A stretch of 64,000 bases of DNA from an uncultured Bacilli bacterium (GCA_934149465.1 CAKPEZ010000003.1:1-64000); one strand, 5' to 3'; counted from the first letter of the stretch, positions 27,445 through 35,483 are shown. Made by a program: numbers and translations. Notes: a model not told the origin generated them from the sequence alone.

Positions 27445-28344
27445 ATGACGTTAGTGATTATGGCTGCTGGTATGGGAAGTAGATTTGGAGGACTAAAACA
27501 AATAGAACCAGTTCATGAAAATGGGGAATTTATTTTAGACTATTCTATTTATGATGCTCTTCAAAGTGGCTTTGATAAAGTGGTTTTTATAATAAAAGAA
27601 GAAAACTATGATATTTTTAGAAATACTATTGGAAAGAGAATAGAAGATGTTATTAAAGTAGAATATGTATTTCAAAATAATAAAAATATTCCTTCATGGG
27701 TAAATTTACCTATTGATAGGGTTAAACCACTTGGAACAGGGCATGCTATTTTATGTTGCAAAGATACTGTTAATGAGTCTTTTGTTACTATTAATGCAGA
27801 TGATTTTTATGGAAGAGATGCTTTTTTAGTAGCGGCTAATTATTTAAAAGAAGTGCATGATAATTATGAATTTGCGATGGTGGGATATTCTGCTTCTAAT
27901 ACTTTAACTGAAAATGGTTCTGTAAAAAGAGGAATATGTCATGGTGATAATGGATATTTAACTAAGATTATTGAAAGTAGTGTTCAAAGAATTGGAGATA
28001 ATATTATTGCTAAGCCGTTAGATGGTTCTAATGAAATGATTATTGATGATAATACTTTGGTATCAATGAATATGTTTATATTTACTCCAGAGATATTTAA
28101 TATTTTAGAGGAAGATTTTGATAAGTTTTTTAAAGATAATCAAGACAATTTACTTACTTCTGAGTATTTAATTCCAGATGTTATTTGTCAAAATCTTGAT
28201 AATGGAGTTATTAAAGTTAGAATTTTAAAGACAACAGCTAAATGGCAAGGAATAACTTATAGAGAAGACAAAGATAATTTAGTAAATGGAATTAATAAAT
28301 TAGTAAAAGCTAGAAAATATCCTGATAATTTATGGAAAAGATAA
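27445..28344 (+). CDS. Sugar-nucleotide nucleotidyltransferase
   Basis: The 299-residue protein has the nucleotidyltransferase start LVIMAAGMGSRFGGLKQIEPV (signature G-x-G-x-R with the following K), DKVVFIIKEEN, a PLGTGHAILCC segment and the metal-binding TINADDFYG (about residue 112). It likely makes an NDP-sugar from NTP and a sugar-1-phosphate. Its place after the collagen-like gene and the glycosyltransferase suggests that it supplies the donor for that modification. The exact sugar is not evident. RBS AGGAGG; a terminator follows. Confidence 0.82.
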   Translation: MTLVIMAAGMGSRFGGLKQIEPVHENGEFILDYSIYDALQSGFDKVVFIIKEENYDIFRNTIGKRIEDVIKVEYVFQNNKNIPSWVNLPIDRVKPLGTGHAILCCKDTVNESFVTINADDFYGRDAFLVAANYLKEVHDNYEFAMVGYSASNTLTENGSVKRGICHGDNGYLTKIIESSVQRIGDNIIAKPLDGSNEMIIDDNTLVSMNMFIFTPEIFNILEEDFDKFFKDNQDNLLTSEYLIPDVICQNLDNGVIKVRILKTTAKWQGITYREDKDNLVNGINKLVKARKYPDNLWKR

Positions 28345-28346
28345 TA

Positions 28347-28380
28347 GAAATTATTTGAAGAAAGTAATTTCTTTTTTTTC
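28347..28380 (+). terminator. Terminator after nucleotidyltransferase
   Basis: AGAAATTA pairs with TAATTTCT and is followed by a T-run. Confidence 0.75.
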
Positions 28381-28421
28381 TAAAGTATGATAAAATCTTT
28401 TTACAAAGGGGATGAGTTAAT

Positions 28422-28484
28422 ATGTTTGAGCTTGTAAGTAAATATAATCCTAGTGGTGATCAACCAGAAGCTATTTCCAAATTA
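28422..28484 (+). repeat. 63-bp direct repeat, left copy (displaced uvrB 5' end)
   Basis: These 63 bases are identical to uvrB codons 1-21 at 32518-32580, beginning exactly at the ATG. Upstream sits what looks like the original uvrB start region (TGATAAAAT near 28389 and AAAGGGGATGAG as SD). The copy runs into TAG after codon 21, giving a 21-residue fragment (28422-28487). It is the left boundary of the inserted island. Confidence 0.92.
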
Positions 28485-28487
28485 TAG

Positions 28488-28743
28488 TGTTATTTAGTAC
28501 TGATAAGTCCTCAAAAATTAAAGTAAGATTTGTGACGTCCTGACTCGTCCTCAATAATAATTATACAATTAATTTAACATTTTCTCTTTGCTGCCGTTTT
28601 GTGCTAGCTCGTCTCAACATTGCCTTATTTTTATAGTAATAAAACCATCATATAAAATCTAAAATTGATTTTTCAAGATTAAGTTCCTGTATTTTATAAT
28701 ATGAGGTCTTTGAATTTTATTTTTATGGGACATATAAAATGAG
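28488..28743. other. Non-coding left end of the island
   Basis: No intact ORF is seen. The first 67 bases resemble the sequence before the right repeat (see the mobile element entry) and may be recombinase arm-type sites or a shared leader. The rest is AT-rich and featureless until the promoter at 28744. Confidence 0.4.
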
Positions 28744-28772
28744 TTGACATAGCTTAGAAAGTGTGGTAATAT
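28744..28772 (+). promoter_or_regulatory. Promoter of the island operon
   Basis: TTGACA (28744-28749), 17-base spacer and TAATAT (28767-28772). It leads into the leader ORF at 28802. Confidence 0.75.
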
Positions 28773-28801
28773 AAGACACAAAATTTTGAGTGGTGATAAC
28801 T

Positions 28802-28864
28802 ATGATTGAAAAAAATATAAATACATATTTTTATTTAGTAGTTTTTAAAAAGAGGACTTTTTGA
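28802..28864 (+). CDS. 20-residue leader peptide ahead of an attenuator
   Basis: ATG 28802 encodes MIEKNINTYFYLVVFKKRTF and stops at TGA 28862-28864. A GGTGAT site precedes it. Its last five codons lie inside the left arm of the terminator hairpin at 28848-28894, so ribosome position would decide whether the hairpin forms. This geometry is like the leader peptides of ribosome-attenuated resistance genes. The peptide itself has no known relatives that I recognise; the function is inference from layout. Confidence 0.55.
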   Translation: MIEKNINTYFYLVVFKKRTF

Positions 28865-28894
28865 GGGTGAGTTGCCCCCAAAAAGCCCTCTTTT
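28848..28894 (+). terminator. Attenuator hairpin upstream of the island operon
   Basis: A long stem (28848-28867 with 28875-28894, about 18 pairs with two mismatches, GC-rich at the top) ends in TTTT. It stands between the promoter and the first large gene, 31 bases before its ATG, so it must be read through for expression. Confidence 0.7.
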
Positions 28895-28925
28895 CATTAT
28901 CAAAATTTTAAAGGAGGTTCAGTTT

Positions 28926-30431
28926 ATGGAAAAAGGTTTTATTATCACTTTGTCAGGAATATCTGGTGCAGGTAAGTCTCATTTTATTAAAAGCCTTATA
29001 GATAGATTTGACAATTTTGAAAAACTAAAAGCAGTTACTACAAGAGAAAAAAGAAAAGATGAGGTAGAAGGAGTTGATAAATTCTTCTTGTCATTAGGAG
29101 AATTTGAAAAAAAGGATAGTAATGGTGAAATGTGCATTGTTAATAATGTATTTGGTAATATGTATGGGTATTATAAGAGTGATATGGATAAAACAGAACA
29201 AGGAACATATTTAGTTACAGAACTATATTACAAAGAAGTTGAAAGTTTTAAAAAAGAATATCCTAATACAATAAGTGTATATGTTTTACCTGAAGATATT
29301 AGTAAAACAATCGAAGAATTAAAAGCAAGAAATACGGGTTATGAAGAATTGAAGAAGAGGATAGCAGATATAAAAAAGGAAATAGAGTTTTTTAAAGATT
29401 CTTCCTCATCATCATTTGATATTATAGTTACCAATAATTATGATAAAAATAGTATTGAAGAGTTTATAAAACAAGTTCTTCTAAAAATTAATGAAATCTC
29501 AAATGAAAGAAAATACTCACCTTCAACAATAAATGTAAGTGTGGAAGAAAATTACAAAAATATAGTAGATGAATTTGCCAATAAGCCATCAAAGAAAAAT
29601 GTCATATACACATCATTTGATGGAGATGACATGCATTATTTGCACAATATTTGTGACTACGAAATTAAAAGAGGAAATATACCATTAAATCCAGAAACAT
29701 CTTTAGGTTACTATGTTTCAACTGTTTCATTAGGCGGCAAAAAAATAGATGTAATGAAAGATTGCTTAACTTTAGAAATGCTATCAGATAAAATGAGTGT
29801 TTACTCAAAAGAAGGTAGGCCTTTATCAGAAGGTATGTTAGCAGAAATGTTATTGTGGGATGCTAAAAAAGAAAAGGGTCTAGATATAATAAAAGGAATT
29901 ACACACTTATCAACATCGGAATTGCAAAATCTTAGCAGTAATCAATTGAAAGAATATTTAGTAAAGATAGATCCAATGATTAAGTTTGAATTATTTAACA
30001 ACTTATTAACAAGTTATAATGAGGAACCACATCAAAGTGCTTATATAATTGCTAATATGGAAAATTTCAAACATATAGATTGGGCAAGAAGTTATTGTTA
30101 TACACACAATATTTGCCCTGTAAGTCCACAAAATATTTTACCTTTACACTTTTATGAAGAAAAAGAAAAAGAATATTTAGAGTCCAGACTAGAATTATTA
30201 AAAAGAACGGATAAAGTATTACTATTTATTGATAGAAATAACTTATCTGAAGATTTAGGGAGATTAGATTCGTATTCATTAGCTGAAATACATTATGTTA
30301 ATAATTATTTAAAAGATAAAGCAATCGAATTGATTGGCTGGGATGAGGCTTTAGTACCAAAATATAATCAAAATAGTAAATGGTCTTTAACGACAAATGA
30401 GGACATAATGATAAGAAAAGTGTTAAAATAG
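28926..30431 (+). CDS. Guanylate-kinase-like domain fused to two deoxyribosyltransferase-like domains
   Basis: The 501-residue protein starts at ATG 28926 behind AAAGGAGG. Residues 1-195 are a P-loop nucleotide kinase (TLSGISGAGKSHFIKSL at about 5-20; AVTTREKRKDEVEGVDKFF as in guanylate kinases). Residues about 218-325 look like an NDT-type domain (YEIKRGNIPLNPETSLGYY, then SEGMLAEMLLWDAKKEKG with a catalytic-type Glu). Residues about 365-480 look like a second one (SAYIIANMENFKHIDWARSY, CPVSPQNILPLHFYEE, RTDKVLLFI, SYSLAEIHYVNNYL). NDT/DNPH1 enzymes cut the glycosidic bond of deoxynucleosides or dNMPs. A kinase plus two such domains suggests handling of a modified nucleotide. The domain calls are from motifs, not a search. 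Confidence 0.65.
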   Translation: MEKGFIITLSGISGAGKSHFIKSLIDRFDNFEKLKAVTTREKRKDEVEGVDKFFLSLGEFEKKDSNGEMCIVNNVFGNMYGYYKSDMDKTEQGTYLVTELYYKEVESFKKEYPNTISVYVLPEDISKTIEELKARNTGYEELKKRIADIKKEIEFFKDSSSSSFDIIVTNNYDKNSIEEFIKQVLLKINEISNERKYSPSTINVSVEENYKNIVDEFANKPSKKNVIYTSFDGDDMHYLHNICDYEIKRGNIPLNPETSLGYYVSTVSLGGKKIDVMKDCLTLEMLSDKMSVYSKEGRPLSEGMLAEMLLWDAKKEKGLDIIKGITHLSTSELQNLSSNQLKEYLVKIDPMIKFELFNNLLTSYNEEPHQSAYIIANMENFKHIDWARSYCYTHNICPVSPQNILPLHFYEEKEKEYLESRLELLKRTDKVLLFIDRNNLSEDLGRLDSYSLAEIHYVNNYLKDKAIELIGWDEALVPKYNQNSKWSLTTNEDIMIRKVLK

Positions 30432-30447
30432 TATGGGAGGTTATATT

Positions 30448-31224
30448 ATGCAAAGCAAAAATTTAACAAAAAAAGAATTGGAAATATTGAAAAATATTTT
30501 AAATTATTTGAAGGAAATAGAAGGTGCAAATAGTATTTTAAAAGGTGACTTACTAAAAGAAGAAGAAAAGAATTTTATTTTAGATAATTTAAATGCTTTT
30601 GTAATCGGATTAATATCAGACCAATCAGTTAAAGCTGAAATTGCTTGGAGTTTGCCATATAAACTATCTGAAAGAATAGGCAGTTTTGATTTTAATAAAA
30701 TATTGAGCGAATATAATGAGAGTGATATAGAAAACTTTATTAAAGATAAGCCTGCATTACATCGTTATCCTTCAAGGATGGCAAATTATATATATAGTGC
30801 CATGAATAATATAGTCACTAAATATGATTCTAATGCAGAAAATATATGGAAAAACAAAACGGCTTCAGAAATTGTTTCATCATTAGAAAATTTTAAAGGT
30901 ATAAGTCATAAGAAAGCATCATTAGGTACTTTGATTTTAGTTAGAGATATGAATGCAAATATATTAGATAAAGAAAATATTGATATTGCTTATGATATAC
31001 ATATAAGAAGATTATTTTTGAGATTAGGTTTAGTTGATAATGACGTGCAAGAAGAAGTACTTGCAGAGGCAAGAAAGTTATATCCTGAATTTCCAGGGAG
31101 ATTAACAACAGCTTTCTGGACTTTAGGCAGAGAAGTATGCAGGCCAACAGATCCATCATGTTTAATTTGCCCACTATATCAATGTTGTGATAAAGATTTG
31201 GAAAAGTCAAAAAGTGTTAAATAG
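30448..31224 (+). CDS. Endonuclease III-type HhH-GPD DNA glycosylase with Fe-S cluster
   Basis: The 258-residue protein has the HhH-GPD core: FKGISHKKASLGTLILVRD (helix-hairpin-helix with the catalytic-type Lys of EndoIII at HKKA, about residue 155) and IAYDIHIRRLFLRLGLV (catalytic-type Asp in YDIHI, about 180). It ends with CRPTDPSCLICPLYQCC, the C-x6-C-x2-C-x5-C iron-sulfur loop of EndoIII/MutY. It should remove damaged or modified bases from DNA and nick the strand. It diverges from ordinary Nth in its N-terminal half. The start at ATG 30448 follows GGGAGG, 16 bases after the previous stop, in the same operon as the kinase fusion. Confidence 0.82.
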   Translation: MQSKNLTKKELEILKNILNYLKEIEGANSILKGDLLKEEEKNFILDNLNAFVIGLISDQSVKAEIAWSLPYKLSERIGSFDFNKILSEYNESDIENFIKDKPALHRYPSRMANYIYSAMNNIVTKYDSNAENIWKNKTASEIVSSLENFKGISHKKASLGTLILVRDMNANILDKENIDIAYDIHIRRLFLRLGLVDNDVQEEVLAEARKLYPEFPGRLTTAFWTLGREVCRPTDPSCLICPLYQCCDKDLEKSKSVK

Positions 31225-31255
31225 TGTCAATTATTTAGAAAAAAATAATGAAAAA

Positions 31256-31264
31256 TGATATAAT
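31256..31264 (+). promoter_or_regulatory. Extended -10 promoter before maf
   Basis: TGA-TATAAT at 31256-31264, 24 bases ahead of the ATG. It may give maf a second, leader-independent transcript. Confidence 0.5.
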
Positions 31265-31287
31265 TATGTTATGGGAGGATGATAGGA

Positions 31288-31866
31288 ATGAAATTAATTT
31301 TAGCTTCAAATTCTAGAACTAGGAAAGAGGTATTAGATAAAGTTGGTTTAATATATGATGTTATTCCAAGCAATATAGAAGAACATTCAGATAAAACCGA
31401 TCCAAAAGAATATGTTATGGATTTATCAAGGCAAAAAGCAGAGGCAATTGAAAAAAATTTGAAAGAAGGAGTTATACTTTCTGCAGATTCTATAATTTAT
31501 ATAGATGATAAAAAATTAGAAAAACCTAAAACAAAGGAACAAGCAAAAATCATGTTACAAAGTTTATCTGGTAGAGTTAATTATGCTGTGACAGGAGTAA
31601 CAATCATAGATTTATATAAAAACAAAAAAATCACATTAAATGAGGTAACAGAGGTTTATTTTGATGAACTTACTGAAGAAGAAATTGATTGGTATATTGA
31701 AAATGAACAATACATCTTTGAAAGATGTGGCTATTCAATAGCAGGTAAATCAGCTATTTACATTCCAAAAATAAATGGAGATTATTACAATATTCTAGGT
31801 ATGCCAATTAGTAGAGTTTATAAAGAACTTAATAAACTAGGATATAAATTGTCTGATTTCAATTAA
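31288..31866 (+). CDS. maf: Maf family nucleoside triphosphate pyrophosphatase
   Basis: The 192-residue protein is Maf: LILASNSRTRKEVLDKVGL (usual LASxSPRR, with RT in place of PR), VIPSNIEE, LSRQKAEAIEK, ILSADSIIYIDDKKLEKPKTKEQAKIMLQSLSGR and ERCGYSIAGKSAIYIPKINGDYYNILGMP. Maf enzymes hydrolyse non-canonical or excess (d)NTPs to NMP and PPi and are tied to cell-division arrest. In the island it follows the glycosylase by 63 bases. ATG 31288 has GGGAGG nine bases upstream; the in-frame ATG at 31279 touches the SD. Confidence 0.88.
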   Translation: MKLILASNSRTRKEVLDKVGLIYDVIPSNIEEHSDKTDPKEYVMDLSRQKAEAIEKNLKEGVILSADSIIYIDDKKLEKPKTKEQAKIMLQSLSGRVNYAVTGVTIIDLYKNKKITLNEVTEVYFDELTEEEIDWYIENEQYIFERCGYSIAGKSAIYIPKINGDYYNILGMPISRVYKELNKLGYKLSDFN

Positions 31867-31920
31867 TTGAAAGCATGCAAAAAATAGAAGTTAAAACGTT
31901 TCCTAGTAATAGGAAGTTGG

Positions 31921-32165
31921 AAATACAAAGCAATGTTAAAAGAAGACAATTTACTAAGCATTAGACTTCACGATTTAATAGAAACTTATTCTATACTGTT
32001 ATTAAATAACAATTTTAACTACAAGGCTATTTCAAAACTTATGGGCATGCTACTGATATTATAGCGATAGATGTATATGAAGATAATGATACAATAATTT
32101 CTGATTGTGTTGATGAATTAGATTCATTTATGGAAAGTGTTCACCTAGAGAATACTGATTTATAG
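31921..32165 (+). pseudogene. Truncated, frameshifted tyrosine integrase
   Basis: Two frames joined at about 32040-32047 encode a phage-type integrase C-terminus: NLLSIRLHDLIETYSILLLNNNFNYKAISKLMG, then GHATDIIAIDVYEDNDTIISDCVDELDSFMESV. The LMGHAT...DVY ending with the tyrosine nucleophile is typical of Bacillota site-specific integrases. One base is missing between LMG and HAT. The HDLRHT box has become HDLIET, so the second catalytic Arg is gone, and everything N-terminal is deleted. Its place beside the right att-like repeat fits an integrative element. Confidence 0.72.
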
Positions 32166-32268
32166 ATACAAATTCTGTATGGAACTGATATTTATATTGA
32201 TGAAAATATTTTAAATGAATTAACAATATTTTAATTAAAAATCTACTATTAAAAATAGAGAATAATAG
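32166..32268. other. AT-rich spacer after integrase remnant
   Basis: A short open run (IQILYGTDIYIDENILNELTIF) follows the integrase stop in the same frame and is probably its extreme C-terminus or a read-through remnant. Nothing else is seen. Confidence 0.35.
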
Positions 32269-32302
32269 AAACAGGGTATTTTGGGGATTATCTTGTTTTT
32301 TT
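32269..32302 (+). terminator. Terminator after the integrase remnant
   Basis: AAACAGGGTA (32269-32278) pairs with TATCTTGTTT (32289-32298, two G.T pairs), followed by T's. It closes the island's own transcripts before uvrB. Confidence 0.6.
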
Positions 32303-32320
32303 AGAAAAAAATGATAAAAT
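32293..32320 (+). promoter_or_regulatory. Candidate new promoter of uvrB within the island end
   Basis: TTGTTT (32293-32298), 16-base spacer and TAAAAT (32315-32320), with TGA before the -10. It is the first plausible promoter upstream of the complete uvrB and gives a leader of about 190 bases. Confidence 0.5.
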
Positions 32321-32517
32321 AATAGGGTAGAAACACAATCTAATGTTATTTAGTTCAGAAAATAAAATTTGTGACTTTCATTCGCCTCAAAAAAAGTAAC
32401 GATTTAATCATTAAATTATAAGTAGTAAGGACGAATTTGTGGACTATTATTTGACTGACAGTTATCTTTTGAAGGACTATAAAAATGACACAAAAAGTTA
32501 TAAAGGAGAGGGGAAAC

Positions 32518-32580
32518 ATGTTTGAGCTTGTAAGTAAATATAATCCTAGTGGTGATCAACCAGAAGCTATTTCCAAATTA
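32518..32580 (+). repeat. 63-bp direct repeat, right copy (start of intact uvrB)
   Basis: Identical to 28422-28484 and in frame with the rest of uvrB. The sequence in front (AAAGGAGAGGGGAAAC) differs from that in front of the left copy, so the identity starts at the ATG. Confidence 0.92.
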
Positions 32581-34473
32581 GTTGAAGGCATTAAAGAAGG
32601 AAAAAAGCATCAAGTATTGCTTGGTGCTACTGGTACTGGTAAGACATTTACGATTGCTAATATTATTAAGAATACAGGAAAGAAAACTTTGGTACTTGCA
32701 CATAATAAGACTTTAGCAGGTCAGCTTTATAGTGAATTTAAGGAATTATTTCCTAACAATAGGGTTGAATATTTTGTATCTTATTATGATTATTATCAAC
32801 CAGAAGCATATGTTCCATCAACAGATACTTATATTGAAAAGGATTCATCTATTAATGATGAGATAGATGAATTAAGGCATTCTGCAACATCAGCATTACT
32901 TTCTAGAGATGATGTTATTGTAGTAGCGTCCGTTTCTTGTATTTATGGAATAGGTGAAGTGGAAGAGTATAAGAATAAGATGTTAACTTTAAATGTTGGG
33001 GATTCTATTTCGAGAGATGCTGTTTTAGAAAAGTTAGTAGATATGCTTTATGAAAGAAATGATATTGATTTAAAGAGAGGCACTTTTAGAGTAAGAGGAG
33101 ATATTATTGAGATTATTCCTAGTTATCAAAGAACTAATGGAATTATGATTGAGTTTTTTGGCGATGAAGTTGATCGAATTAGTGAATTCGAGGTTGTAAC
33201 AGGTCATATTCTAAAAAATAAGAAAACAGTTTCTATTTTTCCGGCTTCTTTATTTGTTACTAGTGATGAGAAGTTAAAAGAAGCAATTAAAAGAATTGGG
33301 GAAGAACTTGATGAAAGACTTGCTTATTTTAAAGAACATAATAAATTATTAGAGTATCAACGTTTAAAAGAAAGATGTAGTTATGATATGGAAATGCTTG
33401 CAGAAACAGGCTTTTGCCATGGAATAGAGAATTATTCTAGGCATATGGCTTTACGTGGTGAAGGAGAGACTCCTACTACTCTTATTGATTTCTTTGGAGA
33501 TGATTTTTTATTAGTAATTGATGAATCTCATGTTACACTTCCTCAAGTTAAAGCTATGTATAATGGGGATAGAGCAAGAAAAATGACTTTGGTTGATTAT
33601 GGTTTTAGACTTCCTTCTGCTTTAGATAATAGACCATTAAAGTTTGAAGAATTTGAAAAGAAATTAGATCAAGTTATTTATGTTTCTGCTACTCCTGGAG
33701 ATTATGAAATAGAAAAAGCTAATGGTAATATAGTTGAGCAAATTATAAGGCCTACTGGTTTATTAGATCCTACTATTGAAGTAAAGCCCTCATTAAATCA
33801 AATAGATGATTTAATGAATGAAATAGAAAAACGTATTAAAGTAAATGAAAGAGTATTAATTACAACTCTTACTATCAAGATGGCTGAAGAGTTAACTAAC
33901 TATTTAAAAGGATATGATATTAAGGTTGCTTATCTACATAATGAAATAAAAACTTTACAGAGATTGAAGATTATTCGTGATCTTCGTTTAGGAAAGTATG
34001 ATGTTGTTGTAGGAATTAATTTACTTAGAGAGGGAATTGATATTCCTGAGGTAAGTTTGATTGCAATTATGGACGCTGATAAACAAGGATTTTTGCGTAG
34101 TACTAGGAGTCTTATTCAAACTATTGGAAGATGTGCTAGAAATGCTAATGGACATGTTATTATGTATGCAGATAGTATTAGTGATAGTATGAAAGAAGCA
34201 ATTGATGAAACTAAAAGAAGACGTACTATTCAGGAACTTTATAATAAAGAACATGGTATTACACCTAAGACTATTATTAAGGAAATTCGTGATGTTATTA
34301 GTAATGAAGATGATACTAAAGAAGAAAAGAAGAAACCTAAGATGTCTAAACAAGAAAAAGAAAATATGATTTCAATGTTAGAACACGAAATGAAGACTGC
34401 TGCTAAAGATCTTGATTTTGAAAGGGCAATGGAACTAAGAGATGCTATTTTTGAATTAAAAAGCAATAGTTGA
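32518..34473 (+). CDS. uvrB: Excinuclease ABC subunit B
   Basis: The 651-residue protein is UvrB: Walker [20 protein letters not shown], the beta-hairpin region [31 protein letters not shown], helicase motifs [41 protein letters not shown] and [18 protein letters not shown], and a C-terminal UVR domain ([25 protein letters not shown]). With UvrA it verifies DNA damage, then recruits UvrC. The start at 32518 has AAAGGAGAGGGG in front; an in-frame ATG at 32485 is island sequence. Its promoter was replaced by the island's right end. uvrA lies 19 kb away rather than next to it. Confidence 0.97.
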   Translation: MFELVSKYNPSGDQPEAISKLVEGIKEGKKHQVLLGATGTGKTFTIANIIKNTGKKTLVLAHNKTLAGQLYSEFKELFPNNRVEYFVSYYDYYQPEAYVPSTDTYIEKDSSINDEIDELRHSATSALLSRDDVIVVASVSCIYGIGEVEEYKNKMLTLNVGDSISRDAVLEKLVDMLYERNDIDLKRGTFRVRGDIIEIIPSYQRTNGIMIEFFGDEVDRISEFEVVTGHILKNKKTVSIFPASLFVTSDEKLKEAIKRIGEELDERLAYFKEHNKLLEYQRLKERCSYDMEMLAETGFCHGIENYSRHMALRGEGETPTTLIDFFGDDFLLVIDESHVTLPQVKAMYNGDRARKMTLVDYGFRLPSALDNRPLKFEEFEKKLDQVIYVSATPGDYEIEKANGNIVEQIIRPTGLLDPTIEVKPSLNQIDDLMNEIEKRIKVNERVLITTLTIKMAEELTNYLKGYDIKVAYLHNEIKTLQRLKIIRDLRLGKYDVVVGINLLREGIDIPEVSLIAIMDADKQGFLRSTRSLIQTIGRCARNANGHVIMYADSISDSMKEAIDETKRRRTIQELYNKEHGITPKTIIKEIRDVISNEDDTKEEKKKPKMSKQEKENMISMLEHEMKTAAKDLDFERAMELRDAIFELKSNS

Positions 34474-34609
34474 CGAATATATAATATTTTGTTAAAATGA
34501 TTTTAAGATGAATAAATACTAAAATATATTCTTCTTTGAAGAAGGTGATAATAAGATTATTTTTGACGTATATTGGGTTGGATAGTGAGATTAATTATTT
34601 GGAGGTTTC

Positions 34610-35479
34610 ATGTATATAGATAAAAAATATTTAATTAATTTAAAAGGGGCACCAGTTAACGAGCTTGCTTTATTGCCTTTAAAAATTGGTAGTACTAGAG
34701 ATAAAAGAGGTTGTGATAAGATCTTTACTTATTATGATGAAGATTTACTTAAGAAGATTTTACCTATTCTAATAGAATACGATTGTAGTACTACTATAAG
34801 TGAAATAAAATCAAATAAGAAGAAAGATACTTTTGATTTTAATCTTCGTACTCTAAAAGGAAATAATTATGTAAAAATAAAGAAAAATAATGATAATCAA
34901 GCGGTAGTAACAATTACTAGTAATGATTTAACTAGAGTTTATAAATATTCTATTATTGATGGTAAGATAGATTTAACTATTTCTCATTTTACTTATTCTT
35001 TAGTAGATAATACATTTACTAAGTTTTTAGATACTGGGTGTGATTCTTTTGTAATTACTCATGGTAATGAAAGATTTGATATTAATGCTTTTAAAAATGA
35101 TCATAATACTCCTTTAAATGAAGAAGAACTTCGTGATACAGTACTTACTTCTTCTAGAGCACTTACTTTGAACGATATATATTCTATGCTAAATAAAGAT
35201 GATATGCTTCTTTATAATTATGATAATATATTTATGAGAAGGACTAGAAAAAACGAACATGGTGATAAGACTGTTTTAGAAAAACTTTTAATCAGTGATA
35301 AGAATTTAAAAGCTCTTCGTTTAATTATAGATGGTACTTTAGTAGATGTTCGTGCTAAAGAAGGACGTTATTCTGTTTCTTGTGACAGACTTGTTGATCC
35401 TATAGAGAGTGCTTTTATTAGTGATAAATTAGTTAATAGTGGTGTATTTAAAAGTATTACTAAGACTTTGAAAAAATAA
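34610..35479 (+). CDS. Hypothetical protein
   Basis: I do not recognise this 289-residue soluble, charged protein. It opens KYLINLKGAPVNELALLPLKIGSTRDKRGCDKIF, has a beta-rich middle (TFDFNLRTLKGNNYVKIKK, VVTITSNDLTRVYKYSIIDGKIDL) and a mixed C-terminus (TVLEKLLISDKNLKALRLIIDGTLVDVRAKEGRYSVSCDRL). There is no signal peptide or membrane helix. It is monocistronic between uvrB and feoAB, with GGAGG four bases before the ATG (short spacing) and a terminator after it. Confidence 0.6.
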   Translation: MYIDKKYLINLKGAPVNELALLPLKIGSTRDKRGCDKIFTYYDEDLLKKILPILIEYDCSTTISEIKSNKKKDTFDFNLRTLKGNNYVKIKKNNDNQAVVTITSNDLTRVYKYSIIDGKIDLTISHFTYSLVDNTFTKFLDTGCDSFVITHGNERFDINAFKNDHNTPLNEEELRDTVLTSSRALTLNDIYSMLNKDDMLLYNYDNIFMRRTRKNEHGDKTVLEKLLISDKNLKALRLIIDGTLVDVRAKEGRYSVSCDRLVDPIESAFISDKLVNSGVFKSITKTLKK

Positions 35480-35483
35480 TAAG

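Larger units (their letters stand above)
28485..32517 (+). mobile_element. Integrated island at the 5' end of uvrB
   Basis: The segment lies between two identical 63-bp copies of the uvrB 5' end; repeat plus unique part is 4096 bp. It carries a promoter, a leader peptide with attenuator, a kinase/deoxyribosyltransferase fusion, an EndoIII-type glycosylase, maf, and a frameshifted, truncated tyrosine integrase next to the right repeat. Inner ends also share an imperfect repeat (28488-28554 and 32344-32390, with TGTTATTTAGT, ATTTGTGAC and C-CCTCAA in the same order). The native uvrB start region is cut off, and the right end supplies a new promoter and RBS. Because the integrase is broken, the island is probably fixed. 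Confidence 0.82.

Noticed and set aside
34543..34617. GTG-started 24-codon frame before the gene at 34610
   Set aside because: It overlaps the SD and start of the real gene and has no conserved feature; no evidence that it is translated.
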